Below, piece by piece: positions 24,795 to 32,935 of a stretch of DNA of 64,000 nucleotides. Every line of letters begins with the position of its first letter. The stretch's first letter is position 1. The notes beneath the pieces are model-generated. The model had not been told where the DNA came from. It saw nothing but the letters and a program-made list of their open reading frames with translations, and made no database searches. The DNA comes from Rhodobacter sp. (GTDB lineage Bacteria > Pseudomonadota > Alphaproteobacteria > Rhodobacterales > Rhodobacteraceae), in NCBI GenBank assembly GCA_020637595.1, contig JACKKE010000002.1:62001-126000 (forward strand), written 5' to 3'. A program made the translations under genes and the position numbers.

Positions 24795-25831
24795 CGCCTG
24801 AGGCGCATCTGGACGCGGTGCGCGCCCGGCTGGCGCACGCCGCGCCGCTGGCGTTGCGCCGCGCCGCCGTGGCCGGCGGCAGCCCGCAGGCGTTGGGGCT
24901 GGCGGTGGGGCTGGCCGAAACCGGCGTTGCGGTGACCCTGATCGAAGAGGACCAGCACGACGTCCAGCGCGCCCGCGACGCGCTGACCCGGGCCGGCTGT
25001 GCTGCGGGCATCGCCTTGGCCACCGACCCGTCCGGGGCGACGGATGCCGAGCTGGTGGTCGAGGCCTCGGGCGGGCCCGCCGCGCTGCGGCTCGCGCATC
25101 TGGTGGGCATGGTGCGGGTTGCGCCGGGGGCGCTGGTGGTCAGCCTGGGGGCGGGGGTGACGCTGGCCGATCTGCAGGGCGCGCTGCGCGGGCCGGTGGC
25201 GGTGATCGACACCGCCGCGCCGCCGCCCGCCATCGGTCTGGTCGAAATCCTCGCCGGGTCCGATCCGCGTGCAGAAGGGCTGGCGCGGCGGCTGGGCGCG
25301 TTGCCGGTCACCGTGCCCGATTTCACCGGCGCGCGCCTGATCGCCGCGCTGGAAGACGCCGCCGAGGCGCTGGTGTTCGAGGGTTCGACCCCGTGGGAGG
25401 TCGACGCGGCGGCCGAGGCATTCGGTTTCGATCTGGGCCCCTGCGCGGCGCAGGATCTGCGCGGGCTGGACATCGCCCACGCCCGCCACCGCGCTACGGG
25501 TCACGCCCTGCCGGTGGTGGACCGCATGGTCCCCGAGGGGCGTCTGGGCCGCAAGGGCGGCGTCGGCTGGTATCGCTATCCGGGCGGTGGCGGCCGGGTG
25601 ATCGACCCGCTGGTCGAGGATCTGGCGCGCGAGGAGGCCCATTTCGCCGGCCTCATCCCGCGCCCGGTTTCCGACGCCGAGATCCAGCAACGGCTGGTCG
25701 CGGCCCTGACCGAGGCTGCGCGCGCGCTGACCGCCGATCCCGGCGTCATCGACCTGATTTCGGTGATGGCCTGCGGGTTCCCGGCATCGCGCGGCGGCAT
25801 TCTGCACCACGCCGCGCGCGGCAGGCCCTAG
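24791..25831 (+). CDS. 3-Hydroxyacyl-CoA dehydrogenase-like protein
   Basis: A 346-residue protein that reads as a diverged 3-hydroxyacyl-CoA dehydrogenase. It has a Rossmann start (AAVAGGSPQALGLAVGLAETGVAVTLIEED), a weak central region and a C-terminal piece DLISVMACGFPASRGGIL like that of FadB-type enzymes. The classical GxGxxG is altered to GGSPQALG, and I could not find the usual catalytic histidine-glutamate pair in good context. Start is TTG overlapping the boxR stop. It may oxidise an intermediate after BoxC, or be losing activity. Confidence 0.7.
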   Translation: MTPEAHLDAVRARLAHAAPLALRRAAVAGGSPQALGLAVGLAETGVAVTLIEEDQHDVQRARDALTRAGCAAGIALATDPSGATDAELVVEASGGPAALRLAHLVGMVRVAPGALVVSLGAGVTLADLQGALRGPVAVIDTAAPPPAIGLVEILAGSDPRAEGLARRLGALPVTVPDFTGARLIAALEDAAEALVFEGSTPWEVDAAAEAFGFDLGPCAAQDLRGLDIAHARHRATGHALPVVDRMVPEGRLGRKGGVGWYRYPGGGGRVIDPLVEDLAREEAHFAGLIPRPVSDAEIQQRLVAALTEAARALTADPGVIDLISVMACGFPASRGGILHHAARGRP

Positions 25832-26517
25832 CCCGCGCGGCAGATCGCGAACAGCGCGCTGCGCGAGGAAATCCCCAGCTTGTGATAGGCGCGCTTGCGA
25901 TAGGTGGCGACGGTATCGGGCGACAGGCCCATCTCGGCGGCGATGGCCTCGGTTTTCTGGCCGTTCAGGATGCCCAGACAGACCGCGCGCTCGCGGGCGC
26001 TCAGCGCGGCCAGAGCGGGTGGCTCGGCGGGGTCCGCCATACGGTCGAAATGCAGCGCGATCAGCTGTGCGATCAACTCGGCCAGATCGCCGTCGATCGG
26101 CGCTGTGCCTTCGTAGAGGTTGACGATCAGCCGGCGCACCCGCCCGGCGATCAGCACCGCCGTCTTGCCGCTCAGCCCCGGGTCGAGGAAGAAAAGCTGC
26201 CGATAGGCCTGCGGCATTCGCGCGCTCGCCGCCTCGACCCGCACCAGCCGGCTTTGCCCGGGGGCCAACCGCCGCAACGCGGGCCCCAGCGGATCCTTGC
26301 GAAACCAGCCGTCCAGATAGAGTTGCGCAAGCGCCTCGCCCACGCCATGCCGGGCATAGTTGCGCGACATCAGGCAGCGCGCGCCATCCCCGGCCAGGTC
26401 AAAGACCATCACCTGCCGCGCGCCGGTCTGCTGCGCCAGCTCCAGCAGATGCAGCGCGAAGGCGGGCGTGCCGGCGGTCTGCAGGCAGGTGCCGATCAGG
26501 CGGATGGGTCCGGTCAT
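25828..26517 (-). CDS. LuxR-family transcriptional regulator
   Basis: A 229-residue regulator. The C-terminal LuxR helix-turn-helix is clear: ALSARERAVCLGILNGQKTEAIAAEMGLSPDTVATYRKRAYHKLGISSRSAL (about residues 171-222). The N-terminal 165 residues look like a small ligand-sensing domain, with no response-regulator aspartate and no signature of a quorum-sensing domain that I recognise. It is divergent from a flavin monooxygenase gene, with a palindrome between them. It overlaps the 3' end of the dehydrogenase-like gene by four bases. Confidence 0.88.
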   Translation of the reverse strand: MTGPIRLIGTCLQTAGTPAFALHLLELAQQTGARQVMVFDLAGDGARCLMSRNYARHGVGEALAQLYLDGWFRKDPLGPALRRLAPGQSRLVRVEAASARMPQAYRQLFFLDPGLSGKTAVLIAGRVRRLIVNLYEGTAPIDGDLAELIAQLIALHFDRMADPAEPPALAALSARERAVCLGILNGQKTEAIAAEMGLSPDTVATYRKRAYHKLGISSRSALFAICRAG

Positions 26518-26537
26518 CGGTGGCGCGGCCTCGCTCG

Positions 26538-26558
26538 TGTCCCCTGAAAAAGGGGACA
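26538..26558. promoter_or_regulatory. Palindromic operator candidate between luxR-type and monooxygenase genes
   Basis: TGTCCCC and GGGGACA arms flank a TGAAAAA spacer. It lies 21 bases upstream of the LuxR start and 56 bases upstream of the monooxygenase start, so it could serve both promoters. Confidence 0.5.
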
Positions 26559-26613
26559 TACGGCAAGCGCGATCCACGGTAAACCTTGCCCCGCACCACG
26601 CAGAGGAGGGCGC

Positions 26614-28209
26614 ATGAGACCCGCAGGCCGCAGTGAGCTGGATTCGCTCTATTTCACCTATCCGCATTTCGATGCCCCCGCGCCCGACGCCCCCCGCACC
26701 GATCCCGCCCCGGTGGTGATCGTCGGCGCCGGCCCGGTCGGCATGACCGCCGCGCTGGAACTGGCGCGCCACGGGCAACGCTGCGTGCTGATCGACGCCA
26801 AGGACACGTTCAACGACGGCAGCCGGGCGATCTGTATCGCGCGGGCGTCCTATCATATCCTCGACCGGGTCGGCGCCATCGCCCCGTTCCTGGAAAAATC
26901 CCTGCCCTGGACAATGGGGCGCAGTTTCTACCGGGGCCGTCAGGTGCTGGAATTCTCCATGCCCGACAGCCCGAACGACAAATACCGCCCGATGTATAAC
27001 ATCGAGCAGCAATACATCGAGCAATACCTCTGGGACGCGATCGCCCGCGAGCCCCTGATCGAAACCCGCTGGCAGACCCGGCTGGAGGCGATTGAGGCCG
27101 GGGCCGGGGGCGCGGTGCTGACGCTTGCAGACCCGCACGGGCGCTATGACCTGCCCGCGCGCTGGGTGCTGGCGGCGGATGGCGCGCGCTCGACCGTGCG
27201 GCAAATGCTGGGGCTCAGGCTGCGGGGGCGCAATTTCGAGGGGCGTTATGTCATTGCCGACGTGCGCATGCAGCACGATTATCCGACGATCCGCCGCGCG
27301 CTGTTCGACCCGGCCTGCCGGCCCGGCGGCACGGTGCTGATCCACCGCCAGCCCGACGACATCTGGCGCATCGACTACCAGCTGCGCGACGGCGAATCCG
27401 AGGCCGAGGCGATCAGCGAGGAGAATGTCCGCGCCTCTGTCACCGCCGTGCTGGAGGACATCGGCCACTCCGGCCCCTGGGATCTGGAATGGTGGTCGAT
27501 CTATTCCGCCAACACGCTGGCGCTCGATGACTATCGCCACGGGCCGGTGGTGTTCATCGGGGACTCCGCGCATATCGTGCCGATCTTCGGCGTGCGCGGC
27601 CTCAACAACGGCATGGCCGACGCGCAGAACATCGGCTGGAAACTGGCGCTGGTGCTCAGCGGGCAGGCGGGCGAAGGGCTGCTGGACAGCTACACGCCGG
27701 AACGCCGGGGCGCGACGCTGGATGTCTTCGCCAATGCCTCGAAAAGCGCGCGCTTCATGACGCCGCCGTCGTTCGGCTGGTCGTTGATGCGCGACGCGGC
27801 GCTGTCGCTGGCCCTGCACCACCCCTGGGCGGGCGAATTGGCGAACCCCCGCCAGATGGCGCCCTATACCTATGACCAAAGCCCGATCACCGCACCCGAC
27901 GCGGGCGGCCCCGGCGGGCCCAAACCGGGCGCGATGATGTCCGATGTGGCGCTGGGCGATGGCTTCCTTTCGGATCAGATGGGGCCGTGGTTCACGCTGC
28001 TCTGGATCGGCGAGGCGCCCGCCCTCACGCATCCGCTGCTGAAGGTGGTGGCCCTGCCCGCCGAGGGCACGGTCGCCCGCGCCTGGGGAGCCGCGCCGGG
28101 CAGCGCCTGGCTGATCCGCCCCGACCTGCACGTCGCCGGGCGCTGGGCCAAGGCCGAGCCCGCCGCCATCCTCGCCTTCCTCGATGCTTTGCTGGAGCGC
28201 CGCGCATGA
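26614..28209 (+). CDS. FAD-dependent aromatic monooxygenase (PheA/TfdB, MhpA-like)
   Basis: A 531-residue class A flavoprotein hydroxylase. It has the FAD dinucleotide motif VVIVGAGPVGMTAALELARHGQ, the DG motif VLAADGARSTVRQMLGL and the second FAD motif VVFIGDSAHIVPIFGVRGLNNGMADAQNIGWKLAL. A C-terminal thioredoxin-like domain, usual for MhpA/PheA proteins, follows. A phenolic substrate is likely, such as 3-hydroxybenzoate or a phenylpropanoid, but it cannot be read from sequence. GAGGAG precedes the ATG, and the stop overlaps the DUF2783 gene. Confidence 0.87.
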   Translation: MRPAGRSELDSLYFTYPHFDAPAPDAPRTDPAPVVIVGAGPVGMTAALELARHGQRCVLIDAKDTFNDGSRAICIARASYHILDRVGAIAPFLEKSLPWTMGRSFYRGRQVLEFSMPDSPNDKYRPMYNIEQQYIEQYLWDAIAREPLIETRWQTRLEAIEAGAGGAVLTLADPHGRYDLPARWVLAADGARSTVRQMLGLRLRGRNFEGRYVIADVRMQHDYPTIRRALFDPACRPGGTVLIHRQPDDIWRIDYQLRDGESEAEAISEENVRASVTAVLEDIGHSGPWDLEWWSIYSANTLALDDYRHGPVVFIGDSAHIVPIFGVRGLNNGMADAQNIGWKLALVLSGQAGEGLLDSYTPERRGATLDVFANASKSARFMTPPSFGWSLMRDAALSLALHHPWAGELANPRQMAPYTYDQSPITAPDAGGPGGPKPGAMMSDVALGDGFLSDQMGPWFTLLWIGEAPALTHPLLKVVALPAEGTVARAWGAAPGSAWLIRPDLHVAGRWAKAEPAAILAFLDALLERRA

Positions 28210-28397
28210 CCGATACCGAAACCCTTTACGAGGCCCTGGCCGGCCATCTGGACACCCTCGGCCAGGATGCCGCGCCGCTCTTCCTGGCCAAGGTCGCGTT
28301 GGCGATGGGCCACGCGCTGGGCGACACCGGGCGGGCCCTTGCAATCCTCGACGACTGCGCACAGGATCTGGGGGCCCAACCGGACCCTGCACAGTGA
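28206..28397 (+). CDS. DUF2783 domain-containing small protein
   Basis: A 63-residue helical protein (TETLYEALAGHLDTLGQDAAPLFLAKVALAMGHALGDTGRALAILDDC) of the DUF2783 family. Members are typically encoded next to FAD monooxygenases, as here. Its ATG overlaps the monooxygenase stop as ATGA, and its stop overlaps the next gene's GTG, so all three are one translational unit. It may assist the monooxygenase; function unproven. Confidence 0.8.
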   Translation: MTDTETLYEALAGHLDTLGQDAAPLFLAKVALAMGHALGDTGRALAILDDCAQDLGAQPDPAQ

Positions 28398-29545
28398 CCC
28401 TGACCAACGCCGATATCGTCGATCTGACCGAGTTTCGCCACGCCCTGCACCGCCGCCCCGAAGTCTCGGGGCACGAGGTGGAGACCGCGCGCAGCATCGC
28501 CGCCGCGGTCGCGCTCTGGGGGCCGACCGAGGTGCTGACAGGGCTTGGCGGACATGGCGTCGCGGCGGTCTATGACAGCGGCAAACCGGGGCCGGTGGTG
28601 ATGATCCGCTCGGAACTCGACGCGCTGCCGATTTTGGAACTGGGCGAGGTCCCGCACCGGTCCGAGATCCCCGGCAAGGGGCATCTGTGCGGCCATGACG
28701 GGCACTCGACGATCCTTTTGGGTCTGGCGCGGGTTCTCTCGCGCCGCCCGCCGGGCAAAGGCCGCGTCGTGCTGATGTTCCAGCCGGCGGAAGAGGACGG
28801 CTCGGGCGCTGCGGCGGTGATCGCCGATCCCACCTTTGCCCGCATCGCGCCGGACTGGGCGCTGTCCTTGCACAACATGCCCGGCATCGCCCTGCGCCAG
28901 GCCTGGCTCGCGCCCGGGGCGGCGAATTGCGCCTCGCTGGGGCTGAAGATCCGCCTGACCGGCGCGACCGCGCATGCCTCGCTGCCCGAAACCGGCCGCG
29001 CGCCGACCCCGGCGCTGGCGCGGCTGATCGACGGTCTCAGGGCGATGGGACCGGGGGGCGCGATGGAGCCCGGGTTCCGGCTCGCGACGATCACCCACCT
29101 GCGGATGGGCGAACCGGCCTTCGGCATCGCGCCGGGCGAGGCCGAGCTCTGGGTCACGCTGCGCGGGATCAGCGATGGGGATCTGGACAGCCTGCTGGAG
29201 CAGGCGCAGACCCTCGCGCGCACCGAGGCCGCATTGGCCGGGCTGACAGCGGCTTTCGAGATCCACGACCACTTTCAGGCCTGCGTCAACGACCCCGACG
29301 CGACCGCCGTCCTGGGCCGCGCGCTCGAGGCTACCGGGATCGCCTACGATGCCGGTGACCTGCCGATGCGCGGCTCCGAGGATTTCGGCCGCTTCGGCAG
29401 CGCCGGGGCCAGGTCGGCAATGGTGCTGCTCGGGTCCGGCGCCGATCATCCGGCGCTGCATACGCAGAACTATGATTTCCCCGATGTGCTGATTGCGCAG
29501 GGTGTCGCGCTCTTCGACCAGGCGATCCGCGAGCTGCTGGGCTAG
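28394..29545 (+). CDS. M20-family amidohydrolase
   Basis: A 383-residue metal-dependent amidohydrolase of the M20D type, the group that contains hippurate and IAA-amino-acid hydrolases. It has RRPEVSGHEVET, IRSELDALPI, the metal motif HLCGHDGHSTILLGLAR, FQPAEEDGSGAAAVI and ATAHASLPETGRAPTPA in the lid region, then MRGSEDFGRFG near the end. GTG start at 28394. Beside a benzoate cluster, hippurate hydrolysis to benzoate is an attractive guess, not a demonstrated role. Confidence 0.87.
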   Translation: MTLTNADIVDLTEFRHALHRRPEVSGHEVETARSIAAAVALWGPTEVLTGLGGHGVAAVYDSGKPGPVVMIRSELDALPILELGEVPHRSEIPGKGHLCGHDGHSTILLGLARVLSRRPPGKGRVVLMFQPAEEDGSGAAAVIADPTFARIAPDWALSLHNMPGIALRQAWLAPGAANCASLGLKIRLTGATAHASLPETGRAPTPALARLIDGLRAMGPGGAMEPGFRLATITHLRMGEPAFGIAPGEAELWVTLRGISDGDLDSLLEQAQTLARTEAALAGLTAAFEIHDHFQACVNDPDATAVLGRALEATGIAYDAGDLPMRGSEDFGRFGSAGARSAMVLLGSGADHPALHTQNYDFPDVLIAQGVALFDQAIRELLG

Positions 29546-29727
29546 GCAGGGGGCTTTGCCCCCCTCTTGCCTGCGGCGATTCACCCCCCAGGATATTTAA
29601 GACGCAAAGATGCACAATACGTGCATGCAATCTGCCGCCAATCTTACTCCGTGGTTAACCCGCCCCATCTTTGCGTTTCAAATATCCTGGGGGTGAGCCC
29701 GCGGGGCGAGGGGGCAAAGCCCCCTTT
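29545..29727. repeat. Two family-A intergenic elements in inverted orientation
   Basis: Copy 4 (29545-29613) runs GGGGGCTTTGCCCCCC...TTCACCCCCCAGGATATTTAAGACGCAAAGATG. Copy 5 (29664-29727) runs CATCTTTGCGTTTCAAATATCCTGGGGGTGAGC...GGGGGCAAAGCCCC. They are mirror images about 50 bases apart, so the block can form a long stem between the convergent M20 and hemN genes. A GCTCGCGCAGCGAGC hairpin and GCGGATCTTTGATCCGC palindrome follow at about 29732-29787. No gene is visible in 29546-29804. Confidence 0.8.
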
Positions 29728-29804
29728 CTTCAGGCTCGCGCAGCGAGCCCGGCCCAAACGGCGGAGCGGATCTTTGATCCGCGACAGAGTGCGGGAGCCT
29801 CCCG

Positions 29805-31154
29805 TCAGATGGCCGAGGAATGCTTGGCCAGGGCGTAGGCGTCGAACCGGGCGGCGATCATCCGGGTCAGGGGGCGCCCCTCGGGCGGGATCGACAGGCC
29901 GGTGGCGTCGTGCGTCACGAAGGGGCTGAACACCGCCGCGACCGGCGCAAAGATCTCGTTCGCGGCGTCGCGGCTGATGCCGAAATCGCGGACCAGTTCG
30001 TCGGTTCTGACCGCAAAGTCGCACATCAGCGCCTCGATGATCCGGGCGCGCAGTCGGTCGTCGCCCTGGAATGCGTGGCCGCGCGTCGTGGCAAAACTTC
30101 CTGCCTGCACCGCCTTGGTCCAGCCCGAGGTCGCCGGGTTCATCTGCGCATAGCCCTGCGGGAACCTCGAGATGGACGAGGCGCCGAGCCCCACCAGCAC
30201 CGGCGCCGTGTCGTCGGTATAGCCCTGGAAATTGCGCCGCAGCGTGCCGTTTCTCGCGGCGATCGCCAGCCCGTCGGTCGGGCGCGCGAAATGGTCGATG
30301 CCGATTTCGTCATAGCCGTCCCAGGTGAAGAGGTCGCGCGCGGTCTCGAACAGCGCGAGGCGTTCCTCGGGGCGGGGCAGCAGATCCGAGGGGATCAGCT
30401 GCTGGCGGCGTGCCATCCACGGCACATGCGCATACCCGTAGAGCGCCACCCGGTCGGGCGACAGCGACAGCAGTTTCTGCACCGAATCCGACAGCCGTGC
30501 GGTGCTCTGGTTCGGCAGGCCATAGAGGATATCGGCGTTCAGGCTGCTCACGCCGTGGGCGCGCAGGGCCTCGACGGCATTGCGGGTGACCTCATAGGTC
30601 TGGTCGCGGCCAATGATCGTCTGGATTTCGGGGTCGAAATCCTGCACGCCGATCGAGGCGCGGTTCATGCCTGCGCCGATCAGCGCGTCGAGGCGTTCGG
30701 TGTCGATCTCGTTCGGGTCGATCTCGACCGAGAATTCCGCGTCCTCGCCCATCGGCGTGACGGCAAGAATCGCCTGTGCGAGGTCGCGCATCGCCGCTGC
30801 CGGCATCATCGTCGGCGTGCCGCCGCCCCAGTGCAGCCGTGACAGGGTCACTCCCTCGGGCAGGAGGCGCTGGAACAGAGCGAGTTCCGCCTTGAGGGCC
30901 TCGACATAGGCCAGCACCGGCGAATCGCTGCTGGTGCCCTGGGTGCGGCAGGCGCAGAACCAGCACAATCTGCGGCAGAATGGCACATGGAGGTAAAGGG
31001 AGATCCGGCTGCCCGGTTCGATGGCTCTGACCCAGCTTTCGAACTGCGCAGGGCCAACATTCGTTGAGAACTGCGGCGCGGTCGGATAGCTGGTATAGCG
31101 CGGAACGCGCGCGTCAAAGAGACCCAGTTTGGCAAGTTGCGATTCGGTGCTCAT
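29805..31154 (-). CDS. hemN: Oxygen-independent coproporphyrinogen III oxidase HemN
   Basis: A 449-residue radical-SAM enzyme that oxidatively decarboxylates coproporphyrinogen III to protoporphyrinogen IX without oxygen. The cluster motif is C60-x3-C64-x2-C67 (HVPFCRRLCWFCACRT). YTSYPTAPQFS near the N-terminus, LHWGGGTPTMM and ISIGVQDF-like ASIGVQDFDP are typical of HemN. Start at 31154; the extension to 31274 crosses an FNR box. It is divergent from fnrL with 51 bases between the starts. Confidence 0.95.
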   Translation of the reverse strand: MSTESQLAKLGLFDARVPRYTSYPTAPQFSTNVGPAQFESWVRAIEPGSRISLYLHVPFCRRLCWFCACRTQGTSSDSPVLAYVEALKAELALFQRLLPEGVTLSRLHWGGGTPTMMPAAAMRDLAQAILAVTPMGEDAEFSVEIDPNEIDTERLDALIGAGMNRASIGVQDFDPEIQTIIGRDQTYEVTRNAVEALRAHGVSSLNADILYGLPNQSTARLSDSVQKLLSLSPDRVALYGYAHVPWMARRQQLIPSDLLPRPEERLALFETARDLFTWDGYDEIGIDHFARPTDGLAIAARNGTLRRNFQGYTDDTAPVLVGLGASSISRFPQGYAQMNPATSGWTKAVQAGSFATTRGHAFQGDDRLRARIIEALMCDFAVRTDELVRDFGISRDAANEIFAPVAAVFSPFVTHDATGLSIPPEGRPLTRMIAARFDAYALAKHSSAI

Positions 31155-31187
31155 TCGCTTAACTTGTTGAGCACGTTCCTTTGGGCA

Positions 31188-31201
31188 TTGACCTAGATCA
31201 A
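31188..31201. promoter_or_regulatory. FNR box between hemN and fnrL
   Basis: TTGACCTAGATCAA fits the FNR consensus TTGAT-N4-ATCAA with one change. Its centre is 11 bases from the fnrL ATG and 41 bases from the hemN ATG. Activation of hemN at -41.5 would put transcription start at or next to the hemN start codon, while the site should block or time fnrL transcription. Confidence 0.82.
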
Positions 31202-31205
31202 CTGC

Positions 31206-31961
31206 ATGACGAAAACACAGATCACGCCCACGAAACTCACACATGTTCAATGCGCCGAATGCCCGATCCGGCATCGGGCTGTCTGCGCACGCTGTGAGAG
31301 CGACGAATTGGATAAGCTTGAGGAAATCAAGTATTATCGCAGTTTCCAGGCCGGTCAGACGGTGGTCTGGTCCGGCGACCGGATGGATTTCGTGGCCTCC
31401 GTTGTCTCGGGCATCGCCACATTGACGCAGACGATGGAGGACGGGCGCCGACAGATGGTCGGTTTACTGCTGCCCTCGGATTTCGTCGGCCGGCCGGGGC
31501 GCGAGACCGCGGCCTATGACGTGGTGGCGACCACCGATCTGGTGATGTGCTGCTTCCGCAAGAAGCCTTTCGAGGACGTCATGGCGACGACCCCGCATGT
31601 CGGTCAGCGCCTGTTGGAGATGACGCTGGACGAACTCGACGCGGCGCGCGAGTGGATGCTGCTGCTGGGGCGCAAGACGGCGCGGGAAAAGATTGCCAGC
31701 CTGATCGCCATCATCGCCCGCCGCGATGCCTCGCTGCGCCATGAAAAGAGCGAGGGCCGGGTGATCGTCGATCTGCCGCTGACCCGCGAGGCAATGTCGG
31801 AGTATCTGGGTCTGACGCTGGAGACCGTCAGCCGCCAGATCAGCGCCCTGCGCAAGGATGGCATCATCGAGATCGAAGGCAAGCGCCACATCATCATCCC
31901 CGACTTCGAGCGTCTGGTTGAAGAAGCGGGTGACGACAGTGACGGCGGGTTTCTCGTCTGA
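31206..31961 (+). CDS. fnrL: FnrL, oxygen-sensing Crp/Fnr-family regulator
   Basis: A 251-residue FnrL. Cysteines C16, C19, C27 (CAECPIRHRAVC) and C115 or C116 can hold the oxygen-labile [4Fe-4S] cluster. The cyclic-nucleotide-binding-like domain is followed by the dimer helix LDELDAAREWMLLLGRKTAREKIASLIAIIARR and the helix-turn-helix LTREAMSEYLGLTLETVSRQISALRKDG with the E--SR specificity residues of FNR. It closely resembles Rhodobacter sphaeroides FnrL. It should drive hemN, cco and ccoG through the FNR boxes in this window. Confidence 0.96.
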   Translation: MTKTQITPTKLTHVQCAECPIRHRAVCARCESDELDKLEEIKYYRSFQAGQTVVWSGDRMDFVASVVSGIATLTQTMEDGRRQMVGLLLPSDFVGRPGRETAAYDVVATTDLVMCCFRKKPFEDVMATTPHVGQRLLEMTLDELDAAREWMLLLGRKTAREKIASLIAIIARRDASLRHEKSEGRVIVDLPLTREAMSEYLGLTLETVSRQISALRKDGIIEIEGKRHIIIPDFERLVEEAGDDSDGGFLV

Positions 31962-32064
31962 TTGTTTCCAAGTCGGGGAAAGACCCGGAAATCGCCGCAT
32001 TCCTGCCCCAGTTTGCCAGCACCTTGGCCTTGCAACCTTTGCACGGAACAAGGGACATCGAGGC

Positions 32065-32574
32065 ATGTTTGACTGGGATAGTGATTATGAGGGCGTTGTC
32101 GAGACCAAGGTCTTGGCGCGGGCAGGCGAAACCGGAAACGGATTCATTCGGGGAATTCTGACACGCTGGGTGGCACCCTTGGCGGTGGTCGCCGGGCTTT
32201 CGCTGGCGGGCAGCCTGACAGTGGGGACCGAGACGGGCCGTTTCCTGAGCGCGTCGCTCGGGCAGGCCGGGGCGTTCCTGTTCGGCACCCGCATCGAGGA
32301 ACCGCCGGCAGACCTGATCGCCTATGGCCCCGAGCAGTTTCACAACTTCATGCGCGGCGTCGCCGGATTCAGCAACGAGGATCTGCTGACCTTTGCCGCG
32401 GTGACGCAGCGCGGGTTGGGCGATCTGAGCAACCCGTCGACGCCTTTCATGCTGGACGTGCTGTTCCTGACCTATCGCGAGATCGAGCGCCGCGGTATGG
32501 CGCGGCCGGTCGCCTGGATGGCGGTTCAGGAAGCGCGTGACAGCTATCTCCAGACGGCGAATCTGGAACTCTGA
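32065..32574 (+). CDS. Conserved-looking membrane-anchored protein of unknown function
   Basis: A predicted 169-residue protein that I do not recognise. An N-terminal cytoplasmic stretch (MFDWDSDYEGVVETKVL) precedes one hydrophobic segment, about residues 37-54 (WVAPLAVVAGLSLAGSLTVG). The remainder is soluble, with FMRGVAGFSNEDLLTFAAVTQRGLGDLSNPSTPFMLDVLFLTYREIERR. GGGACATCGAGG precedes the ATG at 32065. It follows fnrL by 103 bases and has a terminator 22 bases after its stop, so it is likely expressed on its own or with fnrL. Confidence 0.65.
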   Translation: MFDWDSDYEGVVETKVLARAGETGNGFIRGILTRWVAPLAVVAGLSLAGSLTVGTETGRFLSASLGQAGAFLFGTRIEEPPADLIAYGPEQFHNFMRGVAGFSNEDLLTFAAVTQRGLGDLSNPSTPFMLDVLFLTYREIERRGMARPVAWMAVQEARDSYLQTANLEL

Positions 32575-32595
32575 CCGCAGGGGAATACGGCATCG

Positions 32596-32624
32596 GGCCG
32601 ACGGGGATCTTCTGTCGGCCTTTT
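32596..32624 (+). terminator. Rho-independent terminator
   Basis: GGCCGAC and GTCGGCC arms with an 11-base loop are followed by TTTT. It lies just downstream of the 169-residue unknown gene. Confidence 0.75.
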
Positions 32625-32765
32625 GCTGGTGCCGGGTGCCGGAAAGCAATCAGAGGCTGAATCTGCCCGAAAGCCGGCCCAATTTCGCCGCGGTTGGCGG
32701 GCAGCATGGAGCAGGGCCGGTGCTTGTGCCCGGTCACGGCGTTCCAGGTAAAGAGGAGAAGTCCG

Positions 32766-32915
32766 ATGAGCGCGACGAAACGCAAACAGAAAACCCAGCG
32801 GCGCAGCCGGGATCGGATGCGCGTTTACCTCTATGGCTCCGACCGTGACGGTGCCTTGGCGGGTGGCGCGGCCTTTGCCGGCGGCGGTTGCGGCGCTGTG
32901 CGCTGCGACGGGTGA
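32766..32915 (+). CDS. Small basic protein, hypothetical
   Basis: A predicted 49-residue protein with a very basic start (MSATKRKQKTQRRSRDRMRVYLYGSDRDG) and a glycine/alanine-rich tail with two cysteines. AGAGGAGAAG lies at good distance before the ATG, which is the main reason to list it. I do not recognise it, and codon evidence is limited at this length. The 190 bases upstream (32575-32765) hold only the terminator. Confidence 0.35.
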   Translation: MSATKRKQKTQRRSRDRMRVYLYGSDRDGALAGGAAFAGGGCGAVRCDG

Positions 32916-32935
32916 CCGACGCGGCCGGTGCTGCG

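Noticed and set aside
29545..29790. Insertion-sequence ends
   Set aside because: The mirrored elements flank no transposase, show no target duplication, and match copies elsewhere that stand alone.
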